DNA of 55,657 nt from Chromatiaceae bacterium (GTDB lineage Bacteria; Pseudomonadota; Gammaproteobacteria; Chromatiales; Chromatiaceae). The DNA lies in NCBI GenBank assembly GCA_022340805.1, contig JAJDNF010000021.1, positions 1-55,657 on the forward strand, read 5' to 3'. Position numbers and translations under genes: made by a program. Under the pieces are notes generated by a model, which worked only from the letters and a program-made list of their open reading frames with translations, had not been told where the DNA came from and ran no database searches. Of the stretch, positions 1 through 8,263 are shown piece by piece (positions within the stretch are counted from its first letter, which is position 1; every line of letters starts with the position of its first letter).

Positions 1-648
1 GGCCGCCTCGATCCGTAGCCGGCGCGCCGGGTTGCGCGCCAGCTGGTGCGCGTTGACCGTACAGCCCCGGTCCTGCAGCAGCGCGAACAGGGCCTGTTGG
101 CTCGGCGACAGGCTGTCGAAACCGCTATGCACCAGGTGGGCCGGGACGTCCAGTGCGTCGTGCTCGAAAGCGCGCCGCACCAGCGACGGCAACTGCGCGG
201 CACTGAGCAGGCCGCGATCTCGCAGTTCGGCGTCGAACGCGCCGCGCCAGGCCAGAAACATGCGGGTCTCGTCGCCGCCCAGCGTGGCCAGTGGAAAGCC
301 CCCGAGGTCCCAGTCGTGCAGCAGCGCAAAGGCGGCCATCGCGTTCTCGGCGGCGGCCGCTGGGCGCAGCAGGCCGTCCGGCCCACTGTGTCGTTCGACG
401 ATTTCCTGCCACAACAGGCGTTCCTGCGCGGCATTGAGCAGATCGAGTTCGGTAAACCCGGTGTCCAGCAGGCGGGTGTAGTGGCGCGTCAGCCAGGCAT
501 TCCACGGCAGGATGTCCGCGCTCGGCCAGACCTGGCGTCCAGCGGCCACCTGACGCCGGTCGAAGCGCATGCGCAACTCGGCCGCGAGGCGCTTGTTGAC
601 GGTCAGCAGGGTGGTCTCGCCATCCAGGGCGTCGAGTGTCCAGGTCAC
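1..648 (-). CDS. AddB-like PD-(D/E)XK family probable DNA repair protein, N-terminal part (cut by window edge)
   Basis: The first 216 codons of a reverse-strand gene that runs off the left edge. The start is a GTG at 648, giving a protein that opens TWTLDALDGETTLLTVNKRL and continues through ILPWNAWL and a leucine/alanine-rich helical region. This N-terminal pattern (LLTVNKRLA then WPSADILPWNAWL) resembles the 'probable DNA repair protein' family (TIGR03623 type). Those proteins are AddB/RexB-like, with a degenerate helicase-like N-terminus and a C-terminal PD-(D/E)XK nuclease. The nuclease part lies outside the window, so activity cannot be judged. No stronger upstream start or clear ribosome-binding site was seen. 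It lies 83 bases downstream of the ABC ATPase gene on the same strand and may be co-transcribed by read-through. Family assignment is from memory of motif patterns; moderate confidence. Confidence 0.6.
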   Translation of the reverse strand, partial: MTWTLDALDGETTLLTVNKRLAAELRMRFDRRQVAAGRQVWPSADILPWNAWLTRHYTRLLDTGFTELDLLNAAQERLLWQEIVERHSGPDGLLRPAAAAENAMAAFALLHDWDLGGFPLATLGGDETRMFLAWRGAFDAELRDRGLLSAAQLPSLVRRAFEHDALDVPAHLVHSGFDSLSPSQQALFALLQDRGCTVNAHQLARNPARRLRIEAA

Positions 649-731
649 GGCGCGGCAAGGCTCTCGTGGGTCGGTCGCGCAAGGCTACCAGAAGCCTGTC
701 GCGAGGTGGCCCTCGGCAGGGCCTGCGCCGG

Positions 732-1820
732 TCAATTCTCCAGGATGCGGATGCGCGCCGGGTCCAGGCCGACCACGACCTGATCGCCGACGTGCAGGCT
801 CAGTTCGTTGGCGCCGCGCGGCAGGTCCAGCCATACGGTCTTGCCGGCGAGATCGATGCAGTAGCGCACCGTCTCGCCGAGAAACTCGGTCTGCTCGACA
901 CGGCAGGTGAAACGGATCTGGTCGCCGAACGGTTCCTCGTCGCGCCGGATCACGCGCAGATCGTGCGGGCGGAACATCGCCACGCCGGTGCGGGAGCGTT
1001 TTACCGCCTCGTCGAACAACGGTATCACGATGCCGTTTTGCGCCCTGAACAGCGGTTGGTCACCGGCGTACTCGATCTCGCCGTCGATCAGGTTGGCGCT
1101 GCCCATGTACTCGGCGACGTGCCGGTTGCGCGGCGTGTCGTACAGATCCATCGGTGTGCCTACCTGCTGCAGTTCGCCCGAGTGGATGATCGCGATTCGG
1201 TCGGCCACGCGCAGCGCCTCGTTGCGGTCCTGGGTGGTCAGCAGGGTGGTGGTGCCGCTCTGCTGCTGGCGCTTGCGCAACACGCGCAACAGGCGTTCGC
1301 GCAGCTGTGCGTCCTGCGCGCTGAACGGCTCATCCAGCAGGTCGACCCTGGCATCCGCTGCCAGCGTGCGCGCCAGCGCGACGCGCTGCCGCTGGCTGTC
1401 GGACAGCTGCCAGGGGAGAAGTTTTTCGAATTCACCCAAGCCGACGAAGGCGAGTTCACGCGCCACCCGCGCGCGGCGCCGGCTGGCCGCCACGCCTGCC
1501 TGCTGGAGCGCGAAGGCCACGTTGTGCGCGACATTCAGGTGCGACCAGAGCGGAAACGACTGGAACATCAGCGCGACCGCGCGCCGGTGTGCCGGGACGC
1601 GGGTGATGTCCTTGTCGTCGATCCAGACCTCGCCCGAGGCGGTCGGGTCGAGACCGGCAATGCTGCGCAGCAGCGTGGACTTGCCGGAGCCGGCACCGCC
1701 AAGCACCACGAACAGTTCCCCGGGCAGCACGTTAAGCCCGATCTGGCGCAGGACCTCGTGTTGATCAATAGTGACATGCACGCCACGCAGTTCGACGCTG
1801 GCCGGTTCACTGTTTGTCAT
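732..1820 (-). CDS. ABC transporter ATP-binding protein, FbpC/PotA-like, with non-canonical signature and H-loop
   Basis: A 362-residue ATPase of the iron/spermidine/molybdate importer type. The N-terminal nucleotide-binding domain (about 9-230) is followed by a TOBE/OB-like C-terminal domain (about 235-360). Visible motifs are Walker A GGAGSGKST (41-49), the Q-loop in MFQ (Q87) and Walker B LLDEP (161-165). Two motifs are unusual: the signature is LSDSQ (139-143) instead of LSGGQ, and the H-loop position reads TTQD, with Gln197 where the switch histidine is expected. The start ATG at 1820 overlaps the permease stop by four bases (ATGA), so the pair is translationally coupled. A longer in-frame extension upstream lies inside the permease gene and was rejected. 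No periplasmic binding protein gene is adjacent. Substrate (ferric iron suspected from the permease type) is an inference. Confidence 0.85.
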   Translation of the reverse strand: MTNSEPASVELRGVHVTIDQHEVLRQIGLNVLPGELFVVLGGAGSGKSTLLRSIAGLDPTASGEVWIDDKDITRVPAHRRAVALMFQSFPLWSHLNVAHNVAFALQQAGVAASRRRARVARELAFVGLGEFEKLLPWQLSDSQRQRVALARTLAADARVDLLDEPFSAQDAQLRERLLRVLRKRQQQSGTTTLLTTQDRNEALRVADRIAIIHSGELQQVGTPMDLYDTPRNRHVAEYMGSANLIDGEIEYAGDQPLFRAQNGIVIPLFDEAVKRSRTGVAMFRPHDLRVIRRDEEPFGDQIRFTCRVEQTEFLGETVRYCIDLAGKTVWLDLPRGANELSLHVGDQVVVGLDPARIRILEN

Positions 1821-3502
1821 GCTTGGTCTCTCGGCGACTGGCTGGGTATTGGAGCTCGGCTGCGGCAGGCGTTGCGCGACAGCAGGAATGCAATCGCGAG
1901 GCCGGTGGCGATGAACGATACTAGCAGCACACCCTGGGTGGCCCACGGCGCCGGGTCGCCAGCGGTCTGCAGGGAGCGGAACAGCGTCACCGCGTACGGG
2001 GCCGCCGGATCCCTGATCAGGACCAGTGCCACCGATACCTCCTGGATGGCGGCAACAGCGCCGAACAGCAGCACGGCGCCGAGCGTCGCGATCAGCGCCG
2101 GCAGTCCGATGCGCAGGTACAGGGCCGGACCGTGCGCGCCCAGGTTGCGGGCTGCTGCCAGACTGCCGTGGCGAAGCGCGCGCAATTCGCGCGCAATCAG
2201 GCGCTGTGCCAGCGGCAACTGCTTGAGGGCGACGATCAGGATCAATGCGCCCCAGGCCAGCTCAGGCGAGGTGTCCAGATACAGGTCCAGGCGTGCGCTC
2301 GCGTGCAGGTAGGCCAGCGCGAGCACGATGCCGGGCAGGGCCAGCATCGCGGTCGCGACGAAACGCATGCTGCGCGCGATCGGCCCAGGGGTGAGGGTCA
2401 AGGCGCCAAACAGCAGGCCCAGCAGCAGGGTTAGCAGCGCCGCAATGCCGGCATAGCCGAACGTGGTGACGAGGCCGGGCCACTGCTGGTGCAGCAGGGT
2501 CGTGTAGGCGATGCCCTGTTGGCCGGTCGGAAGCAATCCTTCCGACCACTGCATGCCGACTGCGATGAGTACCAGCCAGATCAATGGTGCCAGCGTGACG
2601 GCGGCGAGCGCGAGCAGCGGCAGGAACGCCAGCACAGCGCCAGGCAAGCGGCGCCAGCGCAGCGATCGTGCGCAATGTCGATCGGTCTCGGTATTGAGAG
2701 GTGGCAGCAGCGCCGACCAGGCGAACGCGGTGATCAGCAGTGACACGAACAGAAGCAGCAGCGCACCGGCCTGCAGCTGCGGATCGGCCAGGCCTGCCTC
2801 GCCGAGGCGCAGCAGCAGCTGCGGGGCGAGCATGTCGCCGACGCCGAGTACCAGCGGGCTGGCCGCGTCCTCGATGACCCTGAGCACCATCACGCTGGCG
2901 CCCAGCAGGTAGCCGGGTGTGGCGAGCGGCAGGATGACGCGCCGCCATATGGCGAGGCGGCCGGCGCCGAGGTTGCGTGCGCTCTCTTCGAGGCTGCGGT
3001 CGATCTTGGTCAGACCGGTCAGCAGTCCGAGCAAGATGAGCGGGAGATAGTGCAGTGCGAAGACCAGGATCAGGGTCAGCACATGCCCCACCGCGTATCG
3101 GTCACCAGCCACCCCGAGCGGCGCGATCAGTTCGAGTGCGCTGCCCAGGTGCTGCAATACCGCGGCGCTGAGGTACGCCGGCATCACCAGCGGCAAAACG
3201 CCGAACAGCCCGATCAGGCGCCGGGTCAGCGGACTGCAGCGCAGCGCGACGATGGCGATCGGGATCGCGACGACGCTGGCCGCCCCGCAGGCCAGCAGCG
3301 CAACCGCCATGCTGCGCAGAAACGCCTGTTGCACCGGCGAGTCGCTCAGCAGCCTGCGCAGCGCCTCGAGTTCGACGCCGTTTGCCGGGATGGCAGCGAC
3401 GCACAACAGGACCAGCGGCGCCAGCACCAGCACGCCGAACACGAGCAGCAGGGTCAGCGCCAGGGTGCCGCTTTTCCATGTCATTCGCTGCTGTTCGATC
3501 AT
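1817..3502 (-). CDS. ABC transporter permease, FbpB-like (two fused permease halves)
   Basis: A 561-residue, very hydrophobic inner-membrane protein with about twelve membrane segments. It carries two binding-protein-dependent transport (EAA-type) loops: one near SARNLGAGRLAIWRRVILP in the first half and one near ARNLGAHGPALYLRIGLP in the second. Two fused permease halves of this length are typical of ferric-iron (FbpB/SfuB/HitB) and thiamine (ThiP) importers. No thiamine riboswitch was recognised upstream, so an iron-type importer is preferred. ATG at 3502 is used; ATG at 3484 is a possible alternative. It is the first gene of the two-gene unit with the ATPase. The matching substrate-binding protein is not in the window, so the substrate cannot be set from context. 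Confidence 0.85.
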   Translation of the reverse strand: MIEQQRMTWKSGTLALTLLLVFGVLVLAPLVLLCVAAIPANGVELEALRRLLSDSPVQQAFLRSMAVALLACGAASVVAIPIAIVALRCSPLTRRLIGLFGVLPLVMPAYLSAAVLQHLGSALELIAPLGVAGDRYAVGHVLTLILVFALHYLPLILLGLLTGLTKIDRSLEESARNLGAGRLAIWRRVILPLATPGYLLGASVMVLRVIEDAASPLVLGVGDMLAPQLLLRLGEAGLADPQLQAGALLLLFVSLLITAFAWSALLPPLNTETDRHCARSLRWRRLPGAVLAFLPLLALAAVTLAPLIWLVLIAVGMQWSEGLLPTGQQGIAYTTLLHQQWPGLVTTFGYAGIAALLTLLLGLLFGALTLTPGPIARSMRFVATAMLALPGIVLALAYLHASARLDLYLDTSPELAWGALILIVALKQLPLAQRLIARELRALRHGSLAAARNLGAHGPALYLRIGLPALIATLGAVLLFGAVAAIQEVSVALVLIRDPAAPYAVTLFRSLQTAGDPAPWATQGVLLVSFIATGLAIAFLLSRNACRSRAPIPSQSPRDQA

Positions 3503-3958
3503 CGGCTTCCGAAGTTGGGGTGGTGCAGCGCGCCGCTGCCTGCCGAGTTATCCATGCGTTCGCGGGCACGGCAGGGCGCTGGCGAGCGGTGGGAATTTAA
3601 CGGTGCCGGTCAACCGCAGGGGACCCGAAGGCAGGCACCCCTTGAACCGTTCCGGTGTGGATTCTGCCGGTTCACGGCAGATCTGCCAACCGCGCAAGCC
3701 CGGCGGTGGTGCAGCGTGCGGGGCCGCGCCGGGAATGGGCTTCGCCAATCGCTCCGTATGCGCTGTCGGTGTGCTGTCGTCAGGACACCGGATGCCATCC
3801 GCGCAGATGCCGCATCGCGCCGGGTGTGGCCACCTGCGCACACTGCGATGCCCGCGAGGGGAGCCTCGGTAGATCGGATTTTTATTAATATTCTCATAGA
3901 CTTGCGCTTCTATCGTCGATTCTCGAATCGGCTATACTCGAACGCATCCGCGTTGCGA
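3503..3958. other. 456-base intergenic region, divergent promoters expected
   Basis: This stretch separates the leftward ABC pair from the rightward lytic transglycosylase gene. Open frames in it have no recognisable product and compositions typical of chance frames in GC-rich DNA. The right end (about 3878-3945) turns AT-rich and probably holds the promoter of the rightward gene. I saw no convincing promoter for the leftward genes, no terminator and no tRNA. Confidence 0.5.
3910..3938 (+). promoter_or_regulatory. Possible sigma-70 promoter for the lytic transglycosylase gene
   Basis: TATACT at 3933-3938 is a good -10 hexamer in an AT-rich patch about 20 bases before the ATG at 3959. The -35 position 17 bases upstream (CTATCG) is weak. 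The AT-rich run just before it could serve as an UP-like element. Only the -10 is convincing. Confidence 0.3.
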
Positions 3959-6286
3959 ATGGAATGCCCCGATTTGCGTCTGGTCCGAACTCTACCGTTG
4001 GCAGGTCTGTGTGCCGCCGGACTCCTGCTGCAGCTTGGCTGCAGCGAGGACGATCCGGACCGGGTTGCGCGCGAGTTGGCCGGGATCACGACGCCGGCCA
4101 AGGTCGTGGCGCCCGCTGCGGAATCGGATCCGGATGTGGCAGCGGCTGCGGGAGCAGCAGAAGCAGGAGCAGTGGCCGCGCCAGCGGCCGGGGCCGTCGC
4201 TGCGGCCGCTACAGTTGCCGTGGCGACAGGCTATGTCGGGGACCTCAAGGCGCTGAAGAAACACGGCCGTCTGCGGATCCTGATACCGGCCAACATCGGC
4301 GGGGTGTTCTACCTGCCGCGCAAGGGCTGGCCAGTCGAGGCCCAGCACGAGGCGGCGGAGAGTTTTGCCCGCAGCCAGGGTTTGGTCCCCGAATTGGTGC
4401 CGGTGGACAATTTTGCCGACATCATCCCGGCACTGCTGGCCGGTAAGGGCGACATCATCGCCGCCAACCTGTCCGTCACCGAGGCGCGGCGCCGCCAGAT
4501 CGCCTTTTCCGTACCCCTGACGACGGTGCATCAGCAGGTCCTGGTCGCGCGCTCACGCGACGATCTGCGCGGCCTCGACGATCTGCCGGGCAAGCGCCTC
4601 ATGGTCGATCCAAGTTCCTCGTTCTGGGAACGCCTGCAATCGTTGCGCGCGCAATATCCCGGTATCGAGCTGGTGGCGCGCCCACGCGGGATGTCGGACG
4701 AGGAAGAACTCGATGAGGTGGCGTCCGGGCGCGTGGATGCGAGCCTGCGCGACAGCAATGTGGCGAGCATGTACCTCAGCTACCGCGATGATCTTAAAGT
4801 GGCGTTCGAGCTGCCGGGCACCGATGACATCGCCTGGGGCGTGCGTCCCGATTCACCGCGCCTGCGCGCCGCGCTGAACAAGTTCCTGCACCTCGAGTTC
4901 CTCGCCGACGCCCAGGCATCGCGCCACAAGGACGGGCTCGATGGGATCAGGAAACGCAAGGTGTTGCGCGTCCTGTTGCGCAACAACGCCGCGTCCTATT
5001 TCCTGTATAAAGGCGAGCTGTACGGCTTCGAATACGAATTGGCCAAGGCCTTCGCCGATGCCAACCGCCTGCGCCTCGAGGTAATAGTGCCGGATACCCA
5101 GGAGCAGCAGCTGCAGTGGTTGCTGGACGGGCATGCAGATATCGCGGCCGGGTTTCTGGAGCCGACCGACCAGCTCAGGTCGCGCGGACTGGCCTTTACC
5201 CGGCCTTATCACTACGCGCCCCGCCACCTGGTGGTAAGCGAGGATGCGCCGGTGAGCTGCGCGCGGGATCTGCGCGGTCGCAAGGTCACCGTGCGCCGGT
5301 CCAGCCCTTACTGGCAGGACCTCGTGCAGCTGCAGGCCGGCGGTGTCGTATTCGAGCTGGACGAGGCACCGGAGAATATGGAGACCGAGGAACTGATCGC
5401 AGGCGTGGCCAGCGGTGAACTCGAGGCGACCGTCGCGGATGGCCACCTGCTGGATATCGAGTTGGCGCGCGGCATCCCGGTCAAGTCCGGATTCGGGATG
5501 AGCGGTGACCGGCCGCATGCGGTGGCGGTGCGTGCGCAGGACAAGAAGCTGCTCGCCGCGCTGAACGGATTCATCAAGAAGGAGTACAAGGGTCTGGTCT
5601 ACAACATCCTGTACAAGAAGTATTTCACCAATCAGCGCCAGATCCGCGACCTTGCGGCCGGGCGGCCGGGTGCGACGCAGTCGCAGGGCTTGTCCCCTTA
5701 TGATGAGATCGCGCGCAGGTACGCCGAAGAATACGGCTTCGACTGGCGCCTGATTGTCGCCCAGATGTATCAGGAGAGCCGCTTCGACCCAAAGGCCAAG
5801 TCGTTCGCGGGTGCGCAGGGCCTGCTCCAGGTGCTGCCGCGCACGGCCAAGTTCATGGGCTTTGGAAAGGTCGACGATCCCGAGGAGAATATCCACGTCG
5901 GGATCAAGTACCTGGATTGGGTGCGCAATCGTTTCGAGCCGGAATTGCCGGTCAACCAGCGCATGTGGTTTTCGCTGGCCGCCTATAATGCCGGCCACGG
6001 GCATGTCGCAGACGCGCGCAGGCTGGCGCGTCAGCAGGGTCTGGATGGCGATCGCTGGTTCGACAACGCAGAGAACGCGATGCTGCTGCTGTCGAAGAAG
6101 CAGTATGCCAGCAAGGCGCGTTACGGGTACGTACGTGGGATTGAGCCGGTGAGCTATGTACGCGACATCCAGCAGCGTTATCGTGCCTATGTCGATATCT
6201 CGAGTCGACGCCTGTCGCGCCAAGACGTGCGGCGCTCGGACCCCGCGGACGTCACCGCGACGCGACTGGCCGCCGACGCCCGCTGA
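3959..6286 (+). CDS. MltF-like lytic murein transglycosylase with two solute-binding domains
   Basis: A 775-residue exported protein. ATG at 3959 gives a signal peptide ending LLLQLGC (Cys28), a near-lipobox with Gln at -3. An Ala-rich linker follows (about 45-95). Next come two tandem periplasmic solute-binding domains of the SBP_bac_3 type (about 95-325 and 330-555), the second opening RKVLRVLLRNNAASYFLY. The C-terminal domain (about 580-720) is an SLT transglycosylase with QESRFDP, where Glu606 is the expected catalytic acid, plus GAQGLLQVLPRTA and AAYNAG. MltF of E. coli (about 518 residues) has one binding domain and one SLT domain, so the second binding domain is an addition. Expected role: cleavage of peptidoglycan glycan strands at the outer membrane, perhaps gated by ligand. 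An alternative start is TTG at 3974. A much longer frame extends upstream but overlaps the permease gene. Confidence 0.85.
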   Translation: MECPDLRLVRTLPLAGLCAAGLLLQLGCSEDDPDRVARELAGITTPAKVVAPAAESDPDVAAAAGAAEAGAVAAPAAGAVAAAATVAVATGYVGDLKALKKHGRLRILIPANIGGVFYLPRKGWPVEAQHEAAESFARSQGLVPELVPVDNFADIIPALLAGKGDIIAANLSVTEARRRQIAFSVPLTTVHQQVLVARSRDDLRGLDDLPGKRLMVDPSSSFWERLQSLRAQYPGIELVARPRGMSDEEELDEVASGRVDASLRDSNVASMYLSYRDDLKVAFELPGTDDIAWGVRPDSPRLRAALNKFLHLEFLADAQASRHKDGLDGIRKRKVLRVLLRNNAASYFLYKGELYGFEYELAKAFADANRLRLEVIVPDTQEQQLQWLLDGHADIAAGFLEPTDQLRSRGLAFTRPYHYAPRHLVVSEDAPVSCARDLRGRKVTVRRSSPYWQDLVQLQAGGVVFELDEAPENMETEELIAGVASGELEATVADGHLLDIELARGIPVKSGFGMSGDRPHAVAVRAQDKKLLAALNGFIKKEYKGLVYNILYKKYFTNQRQIRDLAAGRPGATQSQGLSPYDEIARRYAEEYGFDWRLIVAQMYQESRFDPKAKSFAGAQGLLQVLPRTAKFMGFGKVDDPEENIHVGIKYLDWVRNRFEPELPVNQRMWFSLAAYNAGHGHVADARRLARQQGLDGDRWFDNAENAMLLLSKKQYASKARYGYVRGIEPVSYVRDIQQRYRAYVDISSRRLSRQDVRRSDPADVTATRLAADAR

Positions 6287-6375
6287 GCAGGCACGGCCGG
6301 CCAGCTTGTGCGCTGGCCTGGTGCAATGTCCCCAGCGAACTGCTTACAACTCCAACATAAACCGGGATCTCAAGT

Positions 6376-7062
6376 TTGATCACGATCGATTACTTCTCCG
6401 ACATCCTGTGCGTATGGGCGTATGGGGGACAGATACGCCTGGACGCATTGCAGCACGAGTTCGGTGACCAGGTTTTGGTCAGGCACCATTTCATGACGCT
6501 GTTCGCGGATACCGCGACACGCGTCGGTAAAGGCTGGAAGGACAAGGAAGGCTTTGCCGGGTTCGGCAGGCATATGCAGCAGGTCTGTAACCAGTGGCCG
6601 CATACCCACCTGCATCCTGATGTGTGGACCGGCTGTCGGCCGACCAGTTGCACGACCTCGCACGTGTTTTTGAAGGCGGTCAGCCTTTGCCTGGACCTCG
6701 AGTCGGGCGATGGCGACCCGGTGCTGTGCAGGCGTTTCGATGCGCTGGTGGCGCAGACGCGGATCGCGTTCTTCGAGCAGGCACAGGACGTGTCCAGCCT
6801 GGCGGTGCTGCTGGATCTGCTGCCGTCGCTCGATATCGCGGCCGACGCGGTGCGGGCGCGCATCGAGAACGGTGAAGCGTACGCGGCGTTGCATCGCGAC
6901 GCCGAGTTGAGCAAGACCTACGGGGTCCAGGGTAGTCCCACCTTCGTTTTCAACGAGGGGCGGCAGCTGCTGTATGGCAACGTCGGGTACCGCATCATCG
7001 ACGCCAACGTGCGCGAGCTGATGTCCTCCGCGCATGTCGATGGGGAGCCCAGTTGGTGCTGA
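6376..7062 (+). CDS. DsbA/FrnE-family thioredoxin-fold protein with a single active-site cysteine
   Basis: A 228-residue protein with no signal peptide, so probably cytoplasmic. The start is TTG at 6376, giving ITIDYFSDILCVWAY. That is the DsbA-family first strand and active site, as in FrnE-like and HCCA-isomerase-like proteins, where SDxxCPWCY is usual. Here the pair is C12-V-W-A15, so the second active-site cysteine is absent. The helical insertion and a C-terminal half with GVQGSPTFVFN follow; the latter carries the cis-proline loop. An extra pair of cysteines occurs in CRPTSC near residue 89. A one-cysteine site suggests glutathione-dependent transferase or isomerase chemistry rather than disulfide exchange; that is inference. 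It stands alone, 89 bases after the transglycosylase gene. Confidence 0.7.
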   Translation: MITIDYFSDILCVWAYGGQIRLDALQHEFGDQVLVRHHFMTLFADTATRVGKGWKDKEGFAGFGRHMQQVCNQWPHTHLHPDVWTGCRPTSCTTSHVFLKAVSLCLDLESGDGDPVLCRRFDALVAQTRIAFFEQAQDVSSLAVLLDLLPSLDIAADAVRARIENGEAYAALHRDAELSKTYGVQGSPTFVFNEGRQLLYGNVGYRIIDANVRELMSSAHVDGEPSWC

Positions 7063-7148
7063 GGCGCATTCGTGGCCCGATGGCTGCGTGGTAATCCGAT
7101 GGAGATGCCGGCAATGGCACGTGGCTGACGGCTGCGTGCGAGCTACTG

Positions 7149-7619
7149 CTACTGGTAGGTGCGACCGCGATGCTCCAACCAGCCATCGACATGCCGGCCG
7201 CCCGGGTCATGGTGGGTCCAGTGGATCACACCGCCCTGCTTGTTCCACTCGTACTCGCCGTAGAACGCAACGCGGTCACCCTCGCGCAGGCCGTCGATGC
7301 GTGGTGCGAGGTCGATATTGTGTGCCACCAGCAGGGTCTGTCTGTTCGGCAGTCGCAGCAGGAAACGCTGGTGGCGGCTGCCGTCGCGATCGTCGCTCAG
7401 GACCTTTTTGACGACGCCTTCGCCCTTGACCTGGACATCACTGCGCTGCGCGCGGTAGGCGTCGGCGATGGCCTGCAGGCCGCTGCCAGCGGATGCCGTA
7501 TCGCCGCCACCAGGGCCTTCGACGCGATTGCTACCACCCTGGATCAGACCCTGTTCGTTGAACAGCAGCAGCACGCCGACCAGGATGGCCACCATCAGGC
7601 CGATGGTCTTGCCGTTCAT
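7149..7619 (-). CDS. DUF3465 family membrane-anchored protein
   Basis: A 156-residue protein beginning MNGKTIGLMVAILVGVLLLF, one N-terminal membrane anchor. A Gly/Ser-rich linker follows, then a small conserved domain with GEGVVKKVLSDD, RHQRFLLRL, LLVAHNIDLAPR and GDRVAFYGEYEWN, ending in VIHWTHHDPGGRHVDGWLEH. The last half matches my memory of DUF3465, an OB-like domain of unknown function. ATG at 7619 is chosen because it begins the membrane segment; a longer frame to 7727 adds charged residues before it and would overlap the upstream gene. It lies 28 bases after the gamma-glutamylcyclotransferase gene and probably shares its transcript. Function unknown. Confidence 0.75.
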   Translation of the reverse strand: MNGKTIGLMVAILVGVLLLFNEQGLIQGGSNRVEGPGGGDTASAGSGLQAIADAYRAQRSDVQVKGEGVVKKVLSDDRDGSRHQRFLLRLPNRQTLLVAHNIDLAPRIDGLREGDRVAFYGEYEWNKQGGVIHWTHHDPGGRHVDGWLEHRGRTYQ

Positions 7620-7647
7620 TGTTTTTGTCTTGCGTTGCACCGCGAAC

Positions 7648-8148
7648 TCAGCGTTTGCATCGGTAGATCGATAGTTCTGACACATGGCGCGAGGGATCGC
7701 CGTCTTCGACCGCGGCAATGTCGGCAATCATCTCGATATATGCATGCGGGAGTCCATGCTCCGTGGCGCCGCGCAACACATGTTCCTTGTACCAGGCGTA
7801 TGGTTTGAGCAGTGGGTCGATGTGCGTGGCGTAGTAGGTGAATGCCGACATTTCGCTGCCGTCCGGCAACCGCACCACCACCGTGGTCTGCAGGTAGCCT
7901 TTGCCCAGTCCCTCCGCCGCGTCGAGTCGGGGCTTGTGTGCCGCGTCGATCTGAAACACGACACCGTACATCACGCTGTCGTGTTGCTGCGTAGGCACTG
8001 CATCGCACTTGGCGGAGCCGTCTCTGCCGGCCTTGTGAAACGCCAAACGATGGTCCTTGATCAGCGCGACCGACAGCGGGCGCGCCGATGGCACGCGCTG
8101 CTGCAGGCGTGTGGTGGACATATTGGAGCCGTAGGCGAAATAGAGCAT
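7648..8148 (-). CDS. Gamma-glutamylcyclotransferase (AIG2-like) family protein
   Basis: A 166-residue protein starting MLYFAYGSNMS, the diagnostic YGSNM substrate-loop motif of the gamma-glutamylcyclotransferase fold. The expected catalytic glutamate lies in DAAEGLGKGY. The C-terminal part has YATHIDPLLKPYAWYKEHVLRGA and HAYIEMIADIAAVED, usual for the bacterial family that releases 5-oxoproline from gamma-glutamyl amines or peptides. ATG at 8148 fits the family start; ATG at 8169 would add seven residues. The gene is 115 bases after the ferritin-like gene and 28 bases before DUF3465, all on the reverse strand. A role in glutathione breakdown is family knowledge, not shown here. Confidence 0.85.
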   Translation of the reverse strand: MLYFAYGSNMSTTRLQQRVPSARPLSVALIKDHRLAFHKAGRDGSAKCDAVPTQQHDSVMYGVVFQIDAAHKPRLDAAEGLGKGYLQTTVVVRLPDGSEMSAFTYYATHIDPLLKPYAWYKEHVLRGATEHGLPHAYIEMIADIAAVEDGDPSRHVSELSIYRCKR

Positions 8149-8263
8149 CCGACGCAGTCGCTGTGGCATGCGGTTCAAAACTCTGGAATCGGCGGACCCG
8201 GGCACACAGGCGATCCGCAGTGTGTTGCGCGCCTGCGGCCGCCGGTACGTGCTCGGCCAATCG

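Noticed and set aside
636-2312. A 558-codon forward frame over the ABC ATPase region
   Set aside because: It runs antisense to an ATPase with Walker motifs and to part of the permease; its own sequence has no known fold.
3050-3958. In-frame upstream extension of the lytic transglycosylase gene by about 300 codons
   Set aside because: It overlaps the permease gene on the other strand and would bury the signal peptide; the ATG at 3959 begins a proper export signal.
4853-6223. A 456-codon frame opposite the lytic transglycosylase gene
   Set aside because: Shadow of a gene with clear domains; no family match.
7115-7130. TGGCACGTGGC, resembling a sigma-54 -24 element
   Set aside because: There is no TTGC at the -12 position, and no rightward gene follows.
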